Positions 8,867 through 18,627 of a stretch of DNA of 64,000 nucleotides are shown in pieces (the stretch's first letter is position 1; each line of letters opens with the position of its first letter). Both the position numbers and the translations under genes were made by a program. This stretch comes from Rhodohalobacter barkolensis. GTDB lineage: Bacteria; Bacteroidota; Rhodothermia; Balneolales; Balneolaceae. A model generated the notes under the pieces. It worked only from the letters and a program-made list of their open reading frames with translations, had not been told where the DNA came from and ran no database searches. The stretch spans positions 868,001 to 932,000 of the forward strand of contig NZ_PISP01000001.1 of the NCBI RefSeq assembly GCF_002834295.1, read 5' to 3'.

Positions 8867-11284
8867 ATGAACATTTCTTATAACTGGCTCAAGCAGTACA
8901 TCGATTTAGATTTATCACCCGCAGAAACTGAAGAAAAACTTACCCTGTCCGGTTTGGAAGTTGAAGGTATTGAACAGATAGGATCGGACTTTGAAGGATT
9001 TGTTGTTGGTGAAATTAATCAGGTAAGATCACATCCCAATGCAGATAAACTTCAAATATGTGATGTGAACCTGGGCAACAAAGAAGTTCAGATTATTTGT
9101 GGCGCCAAAAATGTAGCAAAAGGCCAAAAAGTACCGGTTGCAACTGTTGGGTCTACCCTTCCGGTTCCCATGGATGATGGAAGTTATTTGAAAATCAAAA
9201 AGGCCAAATTAAGAGGAGAAGCTTCTCACGGGATGATCTGCTCTGAATCTGAGCTTGGTTTAAGTGATGACCATTCGGGGATTATGGTATTAAATTCTGA
9301 TTTGCAGGTAGGCTCATCACTTAAAGAGGCTTTAAATGTAGACAAAGACACAATCTTTGAAATTGGATTGACTCCTAATCGTCCTGATGCCTCCTGCCAT
9401 GTAGGTGTTGCACGGGATTTATCGGCAATTACCGGTAAACCACTGAACAACCCCTATTCGGAGTTAAAGCCTGAGAAAGGTTCTTTAGATGATCACATTT
9501 CCATTTCGATTAGAGATGAAGATAAATGCCATCGCTATGTTGGAATTATGGTTCGAGACTTGGAAGTTAAAGAGTCTCCGGCTTGGTTGAAGCAGAAATT
9601 AACGGCCATTGGATTAAGACCCCGTAATAATGTTGTAGACATTACCAATTACGTGTTACAGGAAATTGGACAGCCGCTACACGCATTTGATTATGATAAA
9701 ATTGCGAGTAAAAAAATTGAAGTTAAAACATTCGATAAGGAGATGAACTTCACTACACTTGATGATGTGGAACGTAAAGTGCCGGCCGGCTCTCTCTTTA
9801 TCTGTGATGGAAATGGTCCGGTAGCTATTGCCGGTGTGATGGGTGGTGAAAACAGTGAAGTATCACTAGAAACTAAAAATGTACTAATTGAAAGCGCGTA
9901 CTTTAACCCCTCTTCCATTCGTAAAACCTCTAAGCAGCTGGCTCTGCAGACAGACAGTTCATATCGATTTGAGCGAGGAATAGATCCGGAGATTCAGTTA
10001 AAAGCAGCCCAGCGAGCCGCTGAACTTATAAGGAAATATGCCGGCGGTGAAATTGTGAAAGGATTTACTGATGTTCATCCTGTTAAATTTGAAAAAAGAG
10101 AAGTTTCACTTCGTCTGTCCAGAATTAACAGAGTATTGGGCACATCTCTGACGCTGAAGAAAGCAGAAGAAATATTAAATGGACTCGAATTTGAAACAAC
10201 TTTAACCGGTGAAGGACAGCTTCTGTGTAAAGTACCAACGTTCCGGCCGGATGTAACACGAGAGATTGACTTAATTGAGGAAGTTGGACGAATTTTTGAT
10301 TACAACAATATACCCTCTCCTACTTCCTCTCCTTTCTTCACACCGGAGACTCTGTCTGATTTTGAGGTGTATCAGCAGAAAATAAAATATTTTGCAAAAG
10401 GACTCGGTTACAAGGAGATCTCAACTAATTCCTTGTTGTCTCCCAAAGAAGCCGAAGCACTGGCTGAAAAAGAACTACAGGTTGAGACTTTAAATCCCGT
10501 CTCTCAGGAGAATACAACACTCAGAACCCATCTGGCCGGTGGATTTTTAAAGTCTGTAGGATACAATCTCAATCGGAATGCAGAGAAGATTCGATTTTTC
10601 GAGCTGGGTCATGTATTTAGAAATGCCAATAAGGAGAACAGTACATGGGTAGGTGGTATACAGGAAAATGTTCACCTTTTAATGGGTAGCTGTGGTCAAA
10701 AATATTCAGATGACTGGCAAGGATCTTCCTCAAATTATTCAATATTTGATGTCAAAGCCGATTTAGAAGCTCTGATTCAACATCTGGATATAGACAAATC
10801 TGTGGAATGCTCAGCTGAGAATAATTACTCCCTCCAATACAGCCTAAACGGGAAAACCGTTGCCGAGCTGAAACAAATTGACGAAAAAACACTTCATAGT
10901 TTTGATGTTGAGAAAGACGCGTTTGTTGCGGAAATAAATATTTCTCTGCTTTACGAAATGGGAGCCGGAAGAGATAAGACAACATACAAACCGGTAGCGA
11001 AATATCCTTCATTTGAATTTGATGCAGCCTTTACGGTAGATAAATCAATTCGTGCCGGAGAGCTTTCATCTGCTATCCATAAAAATGCAGATGAAACATT
11101 GCAATCGGTTTCGGCATTTGACGTATATGAAGGAGCAAATATTGGTGAGGATAAAAAAAGTATTGCATTTCGTCTCACTTTTTTAGATCCTAATAAAACA
11201 TTGACAATCAAAGATGTAGAACCAAGAGTTCAAAAAATTGTTCAATCGTTAGAGAAAAAGTTTGGAGCTAAATTGAGATCATAG
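8867..11284 (+). CDS. pheT: Phenylalanyl-tRNA synthetase beta subunit
   Basis: Editing and structural subunit of PheRS, 805 aa. Visible in order: the OB-fold tRNA-binding domain (about 40-150, containing HPNADKLQICDVNLG), the B3/B4 editing domain (about 210-380, ending near SSYRFERGIDPE), the B5 domain (about 410-475), a catalytic-like core and the C-terminal FDX-ACB anticodon-binding domain (about 710-805, starting at KYPSFEFDAAF). Complete, with no frameshift. It is followed after 11 nt by a small coiled-coil gene and zapA, a downstream linkage common in Bacteroidota-type genomes. Confidence 0.97.
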   Translation: MNISYNWLKQYIDLDLSPAETEEKLTLSGLEVEGIEQIGSDFEGFVVGEINQVRSHPNADKLQICDVNLGNKEVQIICGAKNVAKGQKVPVATVGSTLPVPMDDGSYLKIKKAKLRGEASHGMICSESELGLSDDHSGIMVLNSDLQVGSSLKEALNVDKDTIFEIGLTPNRPDASCHVGVARDLSAITGKPLNNPYSELKPEKGSLDDHISISIRDEDKCHRYVGIMVRDLEVKESPAWLKQKLTAIGLRPRNNVVDITNYVLQEIGQPLHAFDYDKIASKKIEVKTFDKEMNFTTLDDVERKVPAGSLFICDGNGPVAIAGVMGGENSEVSLETKNVLIESAYFNPSSIRKTSKQLALQTDSSYRFERGIDPEIQLKAAQRAAELIRKYAGGEIVKGFTDVHPVKFEKREVSLRLSRINRVLGTSLTLKKAEEILNGLEFETTLTGEGQLLCKVPTFRPDVTREIDLIEEVGRIFDYNNIPSPTSSPFFTPETLSDFEVYQQKIKYFAKGLGYKEISTNSLLSPKEAEALAEKELQVETLNPVSQENTTLRTHLAGGFLKSVGYNLNRNAEKIRFFELGHVFRNANKENSTWVGGIQENVHLLMGSCGQKYSDDWQGSSSNYSIFDVKADLEALIQHLDIDKSVECSAENNYSLQYSLNGKTVAELKQIDEKTLHSFDVEKDAFVAEINISLLYEMGAGRDKTTYKPVAKYPSFEFDAAFTVDKSIRAGELSSAIHKNADETLQSVSAFDVYEGANIGEDKKSIAFRLTFLDPNKTLTIKDVEPRVQKIVQSLEKKFGAKLRS

Positions 11285-11295
11285 AATCTAACCTT

Positions 11296-11544
11296 ATGGC
11301 TATCAGTGAAATTCAAAAAGAAACATTTTTAAATTTACTGGAACAGATCCGTACTGAGGTTCAATCACTTAAGAAAAAGAACAAAGATCTTAGCCGTGAA
11401 AACCTGAAGTTGAAGTCTAAACTGGATGAGATTCAAAAAGATCAGAACGATATATTTTCATCCATCAGTGAATCTGAACGTATTGCTATGAGACATAAAG
11501 TTGATGGATTAATCGAAAAACTGGAAAATCATTTAGGCCATTAA
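11296..11544 (+). CDS. Small coiled-coil protein between pheT and zapA (possible division-associated protein)
   Basis: An 82-residue, highly charged protein predicted from its heptad pattern to be almost entirely coiled coil (residues 10-60: leucines and isoleucines spaced through a Lys/Glu-rich helix such as LKKKNKDLSRENLKLKSKL). No signal peptide or membrane segment. The stop codon is one nucleotide before the zapA start, so translation is probably coupled. I do not recognise a named family; its size, coiled-coil nature and position next to zapA make a ZapB-like or ZapA-partner role plausible, but this is an inference from context. Confidence 0.75.
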   Translation: MAISEIQKETFLNLLEQIRTEVQSLKKKNKDLSRENLKLKSKLDEIQKDQNDIFSSISESERIAMRHKVDGLIEKLENHLGH

Positions 11545-11545
11545 T

Positions 11546-11836
11546 ATGCAGTCCATAAAAGTAAATATTATGGGTAAGCAGATTCCTCTCAAAGTTGAAG
11601 AGAGTGAAGTGGAGAGTACTCGTAAGATTGCCCAATTCGTGGATGAAAAATTCAGGCTCTACAGAAATCAACTATCGAATCAACCCGATTCAACAGTTAT
11701 GATTTTGGCTTGTTTAAATATCGCGGAAGAGGTATTTGAACTCAGATCAAAATTACAGTATCAAGAAGACAAAGAGAGTGAGTTGATGGACCAAATCAAT
11801 CATAAGATTGAAGACTTTATCAAAGATCTTGCATAA
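11546..11836 (+). CDS. zapA: Cell division protein ZapA
   Basis: A 96-residue FtsZ-ring stabiliser. The N-terminal half (SIKVNIMGKQIPLKVEESEV) is the ZapA beta-beta domain and the rest (from about residue 20) is the long helix that forms the coiled-coil dimer. Length and pattern match the family. Its position one base after the small coiled-coil gene suggests co-translation. No 6S RNA, which often follows zapA in other phyla, fits in the 79-nt gap that follows. Confidence 0.9.
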   Translation: MQSIKVNIMGKQIPLKVEESEVESTRKIAQFVDEKFRLYRNQLSNQPDSTVMILACLNIAEEVFELRSKLQYQEDKESELMDQINHKIEDFIKDLA

Positions 11837-11915
11837 TATTTTTTTATAATAGAATCTTTTCGCCTGGTTTGTCGTTCTCAATCTATAGCATCATTAATTC
11901 TCTATTTCAAATAAT

Positions 11916-12530
11916 ATGTATAAAGGCGAACGTTTTAATTCCATTACTCACCTTATCGGTGCCATCGCTGCAATTGCCGGTCTCTTCGCCTTGATCTATA
12001 TTGCAGTAAAACAGGGTGATCCATGGAAAATTGCTTCATTTACGATTTATGGAAGCACGCTCTTTATTCTATATCTTTTTTCTACACTTTATCACAGTTT
12101 TAAAGGCAAATGGAAAAAAATATTCCAAAAGTTTGACCATATTGCCATCTATCTGTTAATTGCAGGCACGTATACTCCATTTACATTGGTTACGCTTCCC
12201 GATAGCCTGGGATGGACATTTTTTGCAATTATCTGGGGTTTAGCCATGATCGGTATCGTAATCGATCTTCTTCCTCAAAAAGGACACCGAATTTTACCTC
12301 TTGTCATTTATCTCTTAATGGGATGGCTTGTAGTGTTGGTACTTGAACCACTGACTCAAAATCTACCCATGACCGGGTTTGAGCTCTTGATAACCGGTGG
12401 TGTTTTCTATACGATGGGAGTCCTATTTTATGTTCTCGACAGTAAACATAAACTGGCGCATGGAATTTGGCACCTTTTTGTGTTGGCGGGAAGTGTAAGT
12501 CACTTCATTAGCGTAGCAGCTTTTGTCTAG
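11916..12530 (+). CDS. Hemolysin III / PAQR-family membrane protein
   Basis: Integral inner-membrane protein of 204 aa with about seven hydrophobic segments. The conserved features of the hemolysin III (YqfA/TrhA-like) branch of the PAQR superfamily are visible: GERFNSITHLIGAI at the start, a Ser and His in STLYHSF near residue 60, FDHIAIYLLIAGTYTPF around 85-105, and a C-terminal histidine pair in HGIWHLFVLAGSVSHF. These histidines and the Ser/Asp set form the putative metal site of the superfamily. In E. coli YqfA is linked to membrane lipid homeostasis; haemolytic activity is a historical name only. Confidence 0.92.
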   Translation: MYKGERFNSITHLIGAIAAIAGLFALIYIAVKQGDPWKIASFTIYGSTLFILYLFSTLYHSFKGKWKKIFQKFDHIAIYLLIAGTYTPFTLVTLPDSLGWTFFAIIWGLAMIGIVIDLLPQKGHRILPLVIYLLMGWLVVLVLEPLTQNLPMTGFELLITGGVFYTMGVLFYVLDSKHKLAHGIWHLFVLAGSVSHFISVAAFV

Positions 12531-12617
12531 TACATAATACAGATCCAAAAAGAGTGGTTCTGCCCTTCGCTTTTCTTTACCTTTCCACAGATTTTAATTC
12601 TTTCACTTAAAGAGTAC

Positions 12618-13430
12618 ATGGCTAAAACTCTAAAGATTTTTTTTATTTCTGATATTGTCGGGGAATCGGGGCTTAACCTATTGGAAACGATGTTTCCTCC
12701 TATCCGGGAAAAATACTCACCTGATTTTATCATAGCGAATGCAGAAAACTCCCACGAAGGTCGAGGTTTAAACAGATCCATTGTAAAACGACTTTATGAC
12801 ATAGATGTTGATGTGATAACCGGCGGAAACCACTCGTTTGATAAATGGAAGATTTTCTCCTACATGAAAACGGACGAAAAGCTTCTGCGGCCTATGAACT
12901 ACCCAAAAGGTAACGCCGGTTATGGGTATGGAATCTACCCGGTTAAGAATTCAGATTTAAAAATTGGAGTTTTAAATCTTCAGGGAAGAACATTCCTGCC
13001 ACAGATTGACGATCCATTCTCTACAGCTGAGTGGGCTTTAGAGAGAATCAAAAAGGAAACAGACCTTGTGTTTGTTGATTTTCATGCTGAAGCAACCGCA
13101 GAAAAGATGGCATTTGCATGGGAATTTGACGGACAGGTTTCGGCCGTAGTTGGTACACATACTCATGTTCCTACAAATGATGCTCGAATTTTTCCACAGG
13201 GTACCGGTTATTTGACTGATGCCGGCATGACCGGTCCTTTCGATTCTGTAATTGGTATGGATAAGAAAACATCCATCAATCGTTTCAGATTAGGTACCCC
13301 GCAACGTTATAAAATTGCCGATAAAGATAACCGGATGTGCGGAGTCTATCTTGAAATTGATCCCGAAAGCGCGAAATGCTTGCTTATTGAACCTGTCATT
13401 TTTCCTGAATTTAATAATAGAGCGAACTAA
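12618..13430 (+). CDS. YmdB-type metallophosphoesterase (TIGR00282)
   Basis: Cytoplasmic calcineurin-like phosphoesterase of 270 aa. Dinuclear metal-site motifs are visible: FISDIVGESG (Asp near the N terminus), ANAENSHEGRG, GGNHSFDK (the GNH motif, more often GNHTWD), VDFHAEATAEK and GTHTHVPTNDARI. The Bacillus homologue hydrolyses 2',3'- and 3',5'-cyclic nucleotides and influences biofilm/motility decisions; the substrate here is not known. The stop overlaps the lolD start (TAATG), so the two are translationally coupled, although no functional link is established. No rny gene is adjacent, unlike in Firmicutes. Confidence 0.92.
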   Translation: MAKTLKIFFISDIVGESGLNLLETMFPPIREKYSPDFIIANAENSHEGRGLNRSIVKRLYDIDVDVITGGNHSFDKWKIFSYMKTDEKLLRPMNYPKGNAGYGYGIYPVKNSDLKIGVLNLQGRTFLPQIDDPFSTAEWALERIKKETDLVFVDFHAEATAEKMAFAWEFDGQVSAVVGTHTHVPTNDARIFPQGTGYLTDAGMTGPFDSVIGMDKKTSINRFRLGTPQRYKIADKDNRMCGVYLEIDPESAKCLLIEPVIFPEFNNRAN

Positions 13431-14125
13431 TGAGCACTCCTTCACCCGTACTTCGTTGCGAAGAAATTCATAAAAAATTTAAATCCGAATCCGGTCCTGA
13501 AGATCTTCATATCCTCAAAGGAGTTAATTTAAGTGTAGCATCTGCAGAAATGATCTCCATTGTTGGCTCTAGCGGTAGTGGAAAAAGTACACTCCTACAT
13601 ATTCTCGGCGGGTTAGACAGGCCAAATGCGGGTTCTGTTTATTGGCATGATAAATCTATTTATGATTTTAAACAGGATAAACTGGCAGATCTCAGAAACC
13701 AAAATGTAGGATTTGTCTTTCAGTTTCATCATCTATTACCCGAATTTACCGCAATAGAAAATGTTACGATGCCAGCATTGATTCAGGGACAGAATCAAAA
13801 AGAAGCTGAACATCGTGCATCAGAACTTCTCAAACGTTTCGGAATGTCTGATCGAATTTATCACAGGCCTTCACAGCTTTCTGGTGGTGAACAACAACGT
13901 GTTTCCATGGCCAGGGCGTTAATGAATAGTCCTTCAATAATCTTAGCCGACGAACCGACAGGTAATCTAGACGAAAAGAATACGGATATCATTCTGGATC
14001 TTCTTTTTGAGCTGCGTGAAACAGAGCAAGTATCCCTCGTACTCATCACTCACGAAAAAGAAATTGCAAGGCGTTGCGACTCTCTCTATTCCCTTCATAT
14101 GGGAGTACTTGAAAAAGTAGAGTGA
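13430..14125 (+). CDS. lolD: LolD-like lipoprotein-releasing ABC transporter ATPase
   Basis: ATPase subunit of an MacB/LolCDE-type ABC transporter, 231 aa. Walker [10 protein letters not shown] (about 43-51), the Q loop in [12 protein letters not shown], signature [15 protein letters not shown], Walker [13 protein letters not shown] and the switch His in LITHEK are all intact. [10 protein letters not shown] and the 231-residue length are typical of LolD, which powers extraction of lipoproteins from the inner membrane to LolA. The permease LolC/E is not in this window. The start codon overlaps the stop of the phosphoesterase by one base. Confidence 0.9.
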   Translation: MSTPSPVLRCEEIHKKFKSESGPEDLHILKGVNLSVASAEMISIVGSSGSGKSTLLHILGGLDRPNAGSVYWHDKSIYDFKQDKLADLRNQNVGFVFQFHHLLPEFTAIENVTMPALIQGQNQKEAEHRASELLKRFGMSDRIYHRPSQLSGGEQQRVSMARALMNSPSIILADEPTGNLDEKNTDIILDLLFELRETEQVSLVLITHEKEIARRCDSLYSLHMGVLEKVE

Positions 14126-14228
14126 ACGACTCATTTCTCTTGGTTAAATGCACAAACAATGATATTTTTGTAAGTCTTAAAACCATTTTAAAAATCTACT
14201 ACAGAACCAGCAATATACTATTAGCAGA

Positions 14229-14915
14229 ATGAGTAAACGATTGAAAAACGAAGATCTGGAACAGGATCTACTAATTGAATATACGTCCAGATTTGTACAC
14301 TTCTACAATCAAAACAAAGCAGCTGTAATTGGCGGTGGAATTGGATTGGTATTAGCGATAGGGTTAATAATTGGGTACGGTATCTACAGTTCACAACAGG
14401 AAACTCAGGCTCAGGATCTTTTGGGTATTGCTGAACAGTCTTTGATGGAGGGCGATTATGAAACAGCTCTTTATGGAAATGAAGAAGAATTTACACTTGG
14501 ATTTGAACAAATAGCTGATAATTACTCAAATACAGAAGCCGGAAATCTTGCGAAATATTATGCGGCTATTTCTGAGTATGAATTGGGGAATTTTGATTCC
14601 GCCCTTACATATATCGAAAGTTTTAATAAGCCTAAAGGAATATTGGGCGTATCCCCTGCTACTTTCCATGCCACTTTGCTGCTTGAATTAGAGCAGTATG
14701 AAGAAGCCGCACAAATGTTTGAACGAGCAGCGGAATGGGATGAAAACAGTGCTACAACACCATTTAATCTGTTTGACGCAGCACAGGCTTATCAAGCAGC
14801 CGGACTTACTGCAGAGGCTAACAGAGTATTGGATCAAATTATGGAAGACTACCCCAATAGCCAGATCCTGGATCGTGCACAAAGATTGAAAGGTACTTTA
14901 GCTATTAATGGATAA
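14229..14915 (+). CDS. Membrane-anchored TPR protein (YfgM-like)
   Basis: A 228-residue single-pass protein: a short charged N terminus, one transmembrane helix (about 35-54, AAVIGGGIGLVLAIGLIIGY) and a periplasmic domain of tetratricopeptide-like helices (about 60-225), with typical repeats such as LAKYYAAISEYELGNFDSAL and ATLLLELEQYEEAAQMFERA. The architecture matches the YfgM/TPR_21 group associated with the Sec translocon and periplasmic chaperones in E. coli; assignment to that function is inference. It stands alone, 103 nt after lolD and before a strong terminator. Confidence 0.85.
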   Translation: MSKRLKNEDLEQDLLIEYTSRFVHFYNQNKAAVIGGGIGLVLAIGLIIGYGIYSSQQETQAQDLLGIAEQSLMEGDYETALYGNEEEFTLGFEQIADNYSNTEAGNLAKYYAAISEYELGNFDSALTYIESFNKPKGILGVSPATFHATLLLELEQYEEAAQMFERAAEWDENSATTPFNLFDAAQAYQAAGLTAEANRVLDQIMEDYPNSQILDRAQRLKGTLAING

Positions 14916-14943
14916 TCCCTTTTCCAATATCTAAAAAACTTTT

Positions 14944-14979
14944 AAAAGGAGTAACTCCATGTGAGTTACTCCTTTTTTT
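14944..14979. terminator. Strong (probably bidirectional) intrinsic terminator
   Basis: Fourteen-base perfect stem AAAAGGAGTAACTC / GAGTTACTCCTTTT with a five-base loop, followed by T residues on the plus strand and by a T-rich stretch on the minus strand. It lies between the TPR gene and the convergent icmF. Confidence 0.92.
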
Positions 14980-15018
14980 ATATGATCAATAAGCTGCTGA
15001 GTACACGGATTACGACAT

Positions 15019-18000
15019 CTACATATTTCTTCTGTACTGCCCGCCTACTTCATATAATGCTTGAGAAATCTGACCCAGCGATGCTACTTTCACCGTTTCC
15101 ATCAGTTCCTCAAATAGATTTCCATTCTCCCTGGCCACTTTTTTAAGTCGGTTAAGTGCCTTATCTGCAACATCTTCATTTCTCTTTTGAAATGCCTCAA
15201 GATTATCGATCTGCTGTTTCTTCTCTTCCTCAGTTGATCGGATAAGTTCTATTTCTCGCTCATCCTCTTCAGATGTTGATTCCGATTTAAATGTGTTTAC
15301 ACCAATAATCGGAAGTTCGCCGGAATGTTTTTGAGATTCGTAAAACAGACTCTCTTCCTGAATTTTACCACGCTGATACATACTCTCCATAGCGCCTAGA
15401 ACTCCGCCCCTGTCTGTAATTCGGTCAAACTCTTTCAGAATTGCATCCTCAACCAAATCTGTAAGCTCTTCAATGATATACGAACCTTGCAGTGGGTTTT
15501 CATTCTTGGTCATACCCATCTCCTTGTTAATAATGAGCTGTATCGCTAATGCACGCCGTACAGACGCCTCAGTTGGCGTTGTAATGGCTTCATCGTAGGC
15601 ATTGGTATGCAGAGAGTTGCAATTATCGTAGATCGCCATCAATGCCTGCAGTGTCGTTCTGATGTCATTAAACTGAATTTCCTGAGCATGAAGTGAACGT
15701 CCACTGGTTTGAATATGATATTTGAGCTTTTGAGAACGCTCATTCGCTTCGTATCGATTCTTCATGGCAATAGCCCAGATTCTTCTTGCAACCCGTCCTA
15801 TGACAGCATATTCCGGATCTAATCCATTGCTGAAAAAGAATGAGAGGTTGTGTGCAAAATCGTCCACATCCAATCCACGCGACAGATAGTACTCAACGTA
15901 AGTAAAGCCATTTGCAAGGGTAAAGGCAGCTTGTGTAATCGGGTTTGCCCCTGCTTCGGCAATGTGATAACCGGATATTGATACTGAATAGTAGTTACGC
16001 ACTCTGTTTTCAGTAAAGTACTTCTGCATATCTCCCATCATCTTCAAGGCAAATTCAGTAGAAAATATACAGGTATTCTGTGCCTGATCTTCTTTAAGGA
16101 TATCAGCCTGAACCGTACCTCTCACAACCTTGAGGGCATCCTGTTTAATTTTTTGATAGGTTTCGTTATCGATAAGTTGATCACCGGTAACACCCAATGT
16201 ACCGAGCCCAAAACCATCCGTATTTGATGGGAGTTCACCGGCATAGTTTGGTAGTGGCAGACCCTTATCCTTATAAATGGACTTAATTTTCTTCGTAGCG
16301 TCGTCCCACTTACCGCTCTCTTTCAGGTAACGTTCTACTTCCTGATCGATGGCCGTATTCATGAACATTGCCAAAATCATTGGGGCCGGCCCATTGATCG
16401 TCATCGAAACCGAAGTAGTTGGTGCTGTCAATTCAAAGCCGGAATAGAGCTTTTTCATATCATCCAGTGTACAGATGCTAACACCTGAATTTCCAATCTT
16501 ACCATAAATATCCGGTCGATACGCCGGATCTTCACCATACAGCGTAACAGAATCAAAAGCCGTTGAAAGTCGTGCTGCCGGCATTCCTTCACTCACATAG
16601 TGGAATCGTTTGTTGGTACGCTCCGGTGTTCCTTCTCCGGCAAACATTCGAGTTGGATCTTCACCTTCCCTTTTAAATGGAAATACACCCGCAGTAAATG
16701 GAAAATAACCCGGCAGATTCTCTTTCAGCGCAAACTTGAGCCGATCTCCGAGATTCTTAGTTTTGGGCATGGAGATTCTTGGAATTTTTGTTCCGCTGAG
16801 AGATTCTCTGAATAGCTCGTTCTTTATAACTTTATCCCTGATTTTAACATCAAATGTTTCTTGCCGATACTTTTCAAATAGCTCGTCCCAACCGTCAAGA
16901 ATTTTTTTAGGCAGCGGATCGAGTTTCACTGACCAGTGCTCCTCCATCTCCTCCATTTTGGTGAGCATCAGGTCGCTATCTTCAGGATTCCAGTTTTTCA
17001 CCTGTTCTATGGTGCCTTTAACCTGATCCAGCTTGGATGCAATATCAACCTGCTCATTTGCCCAATGATGATAGTTCTCAATTGTTTCTGTAATTTCTGA
17101 AAGATAGCGCTGTCGCTTACCGGGAATGACCGCTTGTGTGTGGAGATCCTCAGCCGGTTCAACATTTGTATATAAGTTTGGAGTCCATCCAAGCTCAAAA
17201 TGGTAATTGATTCGTTCAACAATGGCAGCAAAAAGTCTGTGAACACCTTCATCATTAAACTGTGCTGCAATAGTCGGGTAAACCGGCATCTCTTTTGGAT
17301 CGGTATGAAATTCTCCGCGATTTCGCTGAATCTGCTTACGAACATCACGCAGTGCATCCAGAGATCCTTTTTTCTCAAATTTGTTCAGTACAACAATTTC
17401 TGCCAGATCAAGCATATTGATCTTTTCAAGCTGAGTTGCCGCACCATACTCGTGAGTCATCACATAGATTGGAATGTCACAAATATCTACAATTTCTGAC
17501 CCACTCTGCCCAATTCCACTGGTCTCGACAATAATCAGATCAAATCCGGCAGCTTTATACACCTCAATGGCACCTTTTACCGAGTCACTGATCGCCTTAT
17601 TCGTTGCTCGGGTAGCCATACTTCGCATGTAAACCCTCGGTGTATCAATGCTATTCATTCGAATTCGGTCACCCAATAGTGCACCACCGGTTCGAAGTTT
17701 TGATGGATCAATCGAAATAACTCCAATATTCAGATCTTCAAATTCAGTGATGAAACGGCGAATAATTTCGTCAGTTAAAGAACTTTTACCGGCACCTCCT
17801 GTTCCCGTAATTCCTAGAACCGGAATATTTTTATCGATATTGACGTCGACCTTGCTTCCACCGATGCTTAAAGCTTTGTCATCAAACGAAGCGATCTTAT
17901 CAATTCCATTTTCGAGTGCAGATATGGTACGGGCAATTGAGTTGGTTTCGCGTTGCTTAATTTTCTTTGGATCAACCGGAGCAACTTCATTTGTATCAAA

Positions 18001-18492
18001 ATCACATTGCTCCATCATGAAGTTGATCATTCCCTGAAGCCCCATCGTACTTCCATCATCAACTGAGAAGATTCGGGTAACTCCATATTCATGCAAATCT
18101 TTAATTTCTCTATCTACAATCACACCGCCTCCGCCACCAAAAACCTTTATGTGAGAAGCATCATTTTCCACCAGAAGGTCTACCATGTACTTAAAATACT
18201 CCATATGACCGCCCTGATAGGAACTAATGGCAATCCCTTGTGCATCTTCCTGGATTGCACAGTTCACAATTTCATGCACAGAACGGTTATGTCCCAAATG
18301 GATAACTTCAGCTCCGGTTCCCTGTAAAATACGCCGCATGATATTGATACTGGCATCATGCCCGTCAAATAGACTCGCAGCTGTTACAAAACGTACTTTA
18401 TGTGTTGGAGAATATTTTTCAGGTGTATTTGCTCCGTTGGATGAAGTTTTCTTAGATGATGAGCCTTTCTTTGTGATCGTACCTTCTGACAT
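15019..18492 (-). CDS. icmF: Fused isobutyryl-CoA mutase with G-protein chaperone domain
   Basis: Adenosylcobalamin-dependent acyl-CoA mutase of 1157 aa from the ATG at 18492 (a TTG eight codons upstream is less likely). Order: B12-binding domain (about 34-162, with DGHDAS as the His-loop), MeaI-type G3E GTPase domain (P loop GTGGAGKSS, about 230-238, plus NKFEKKG), linker, and the large substrate-binding TIM-barrel domain. This single-chain order is diagnostic of IcmF. The active-site pair separating isobutyryl- from methylmalonyl-CoA mutases appears as Phe630 in RFHYVSEG and Gln805 in AQNTCIF, where methylmalonyl enzymes have Tyr and Arg. Expected reaction: isobutyryl-CoA to n-butyryl-CoA (some homologues prefer isovaleryl/pivalyl-CoA). 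No cobalamin riboswitch was seen in the short upstream gap. Confidence 0.95.
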   Translation of the reverse strand: MSEGTITKKGSSSKKTSSNGANTPEKYSPTHKVRFVTAASLFDGHDASINIMRRILQGTGAEVIHLGHNRSVHEIVNCAIQEDAQGIAISSYQGGHMEYFKYMVDLLVENDASHIKVFGGGGGVIVDREIKDLHEYGVTRIFSVDDGSTMGLQGMINFMMEQCDFDTNEVAPVDPKKIKQRETNSIARTISALENGIDKIASFDDKALSIGGSKVDVNIDKNIPVLGITGTGGAGKSSLTDEIIRRFITEFEDLNIGVISIDPSKLRTGGALLGDRIRMNSIDTPRVYMRSMATRATNKAISDSVKGAIEVYKAAGFDLIIVETSGIGQSGSEIVDICDIPIYVMTHEYGAATQLEKINMLDLAEIVVLNKFEKKGSLDALRDVRKQIQRNRGEFHTDPKEMPVYPTIAAQFNDEGVHRLFAAIVERINYHFELGWTPNLYTNVEPAEDLHTQAVIPGKRQRYLSEITETIENYHHWANEQVDIASKLDQVKGTIEQVKNWNPEDSDLMLTKMEEMEEHWSVKLDPLPKKILDGWDELFEKYRQETFDVKIRDKVIKNELFRESLSGTKIPRISMPKTKNLGDRLKFALKENLPGYFPFTAGVFPFKREGEDPTRMFAGEGTPERTNKRFHYVSEGMPAARLSTAFDSVTLYGEDPAYRPDIYGKIGNSGVSICTLDDMKKLYSGFELTAPTTSVSMTINGPAPMILAMFMNTAIDQEVERYLKESGKWDDATKKIKSIYKDKGLPLPNYAGELPSNTDGFGLGTLGVTGDQLIDNETYQKIKQDALKVVRGTVQADILKEDQAQNTCIFSTEFALKMMGDMQKYFTENRVRNYYSVSISGYHIAEAGANPITQAAFTLANGFTYVEYYLSRGLDVDDFAHNLSFFFSNGLDPEYAVIGRVARRIWAIAMKNRYEANERSQKLKYHIQTSGRSLHAQEIQFNDIRTTLQALMAIYDNCNSLHTNAYDEAITTPTEASVRRALAIQLIINKEMGMTKNENPLQGSYIIEELTDLVEDAILKEFDRITDRGGVLGAMESMYQRGKIQEESLFYESQKHSGELPIIGVNTFKSESTSEEDEREIELIRSTEEEKKQQIDNLEAFQKRNEDVADKALNRLKKVARENGNLFEELMETVKVASLGQISQALYEVGGQYRRNM

Positions 18493-18627
18493 AAAAACTA
18501 GCCTAACTGATTTCAATTCTTGTTTATGGAAGCGATTCCAAAAGATAATGATTTTAATGGATAATCTTTATCCGTGAATAGTAGATGAACGTTTAAAAAC
18601 TGTAAATCATGTAATTCTAAGTCCGAT

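Noticed and set aside
11837-11915. 6S RNA next to zapA
   Set aside because: Only 79 nt are available and no 6S-like bulged stem is apparent.
18493-18627. Possible cobalamin riboswitch upstream of icmF
   Set aside because: The gap is only about 135 nt and I saw no B12-box-like sequence; a riboswitch of this class needs more space.
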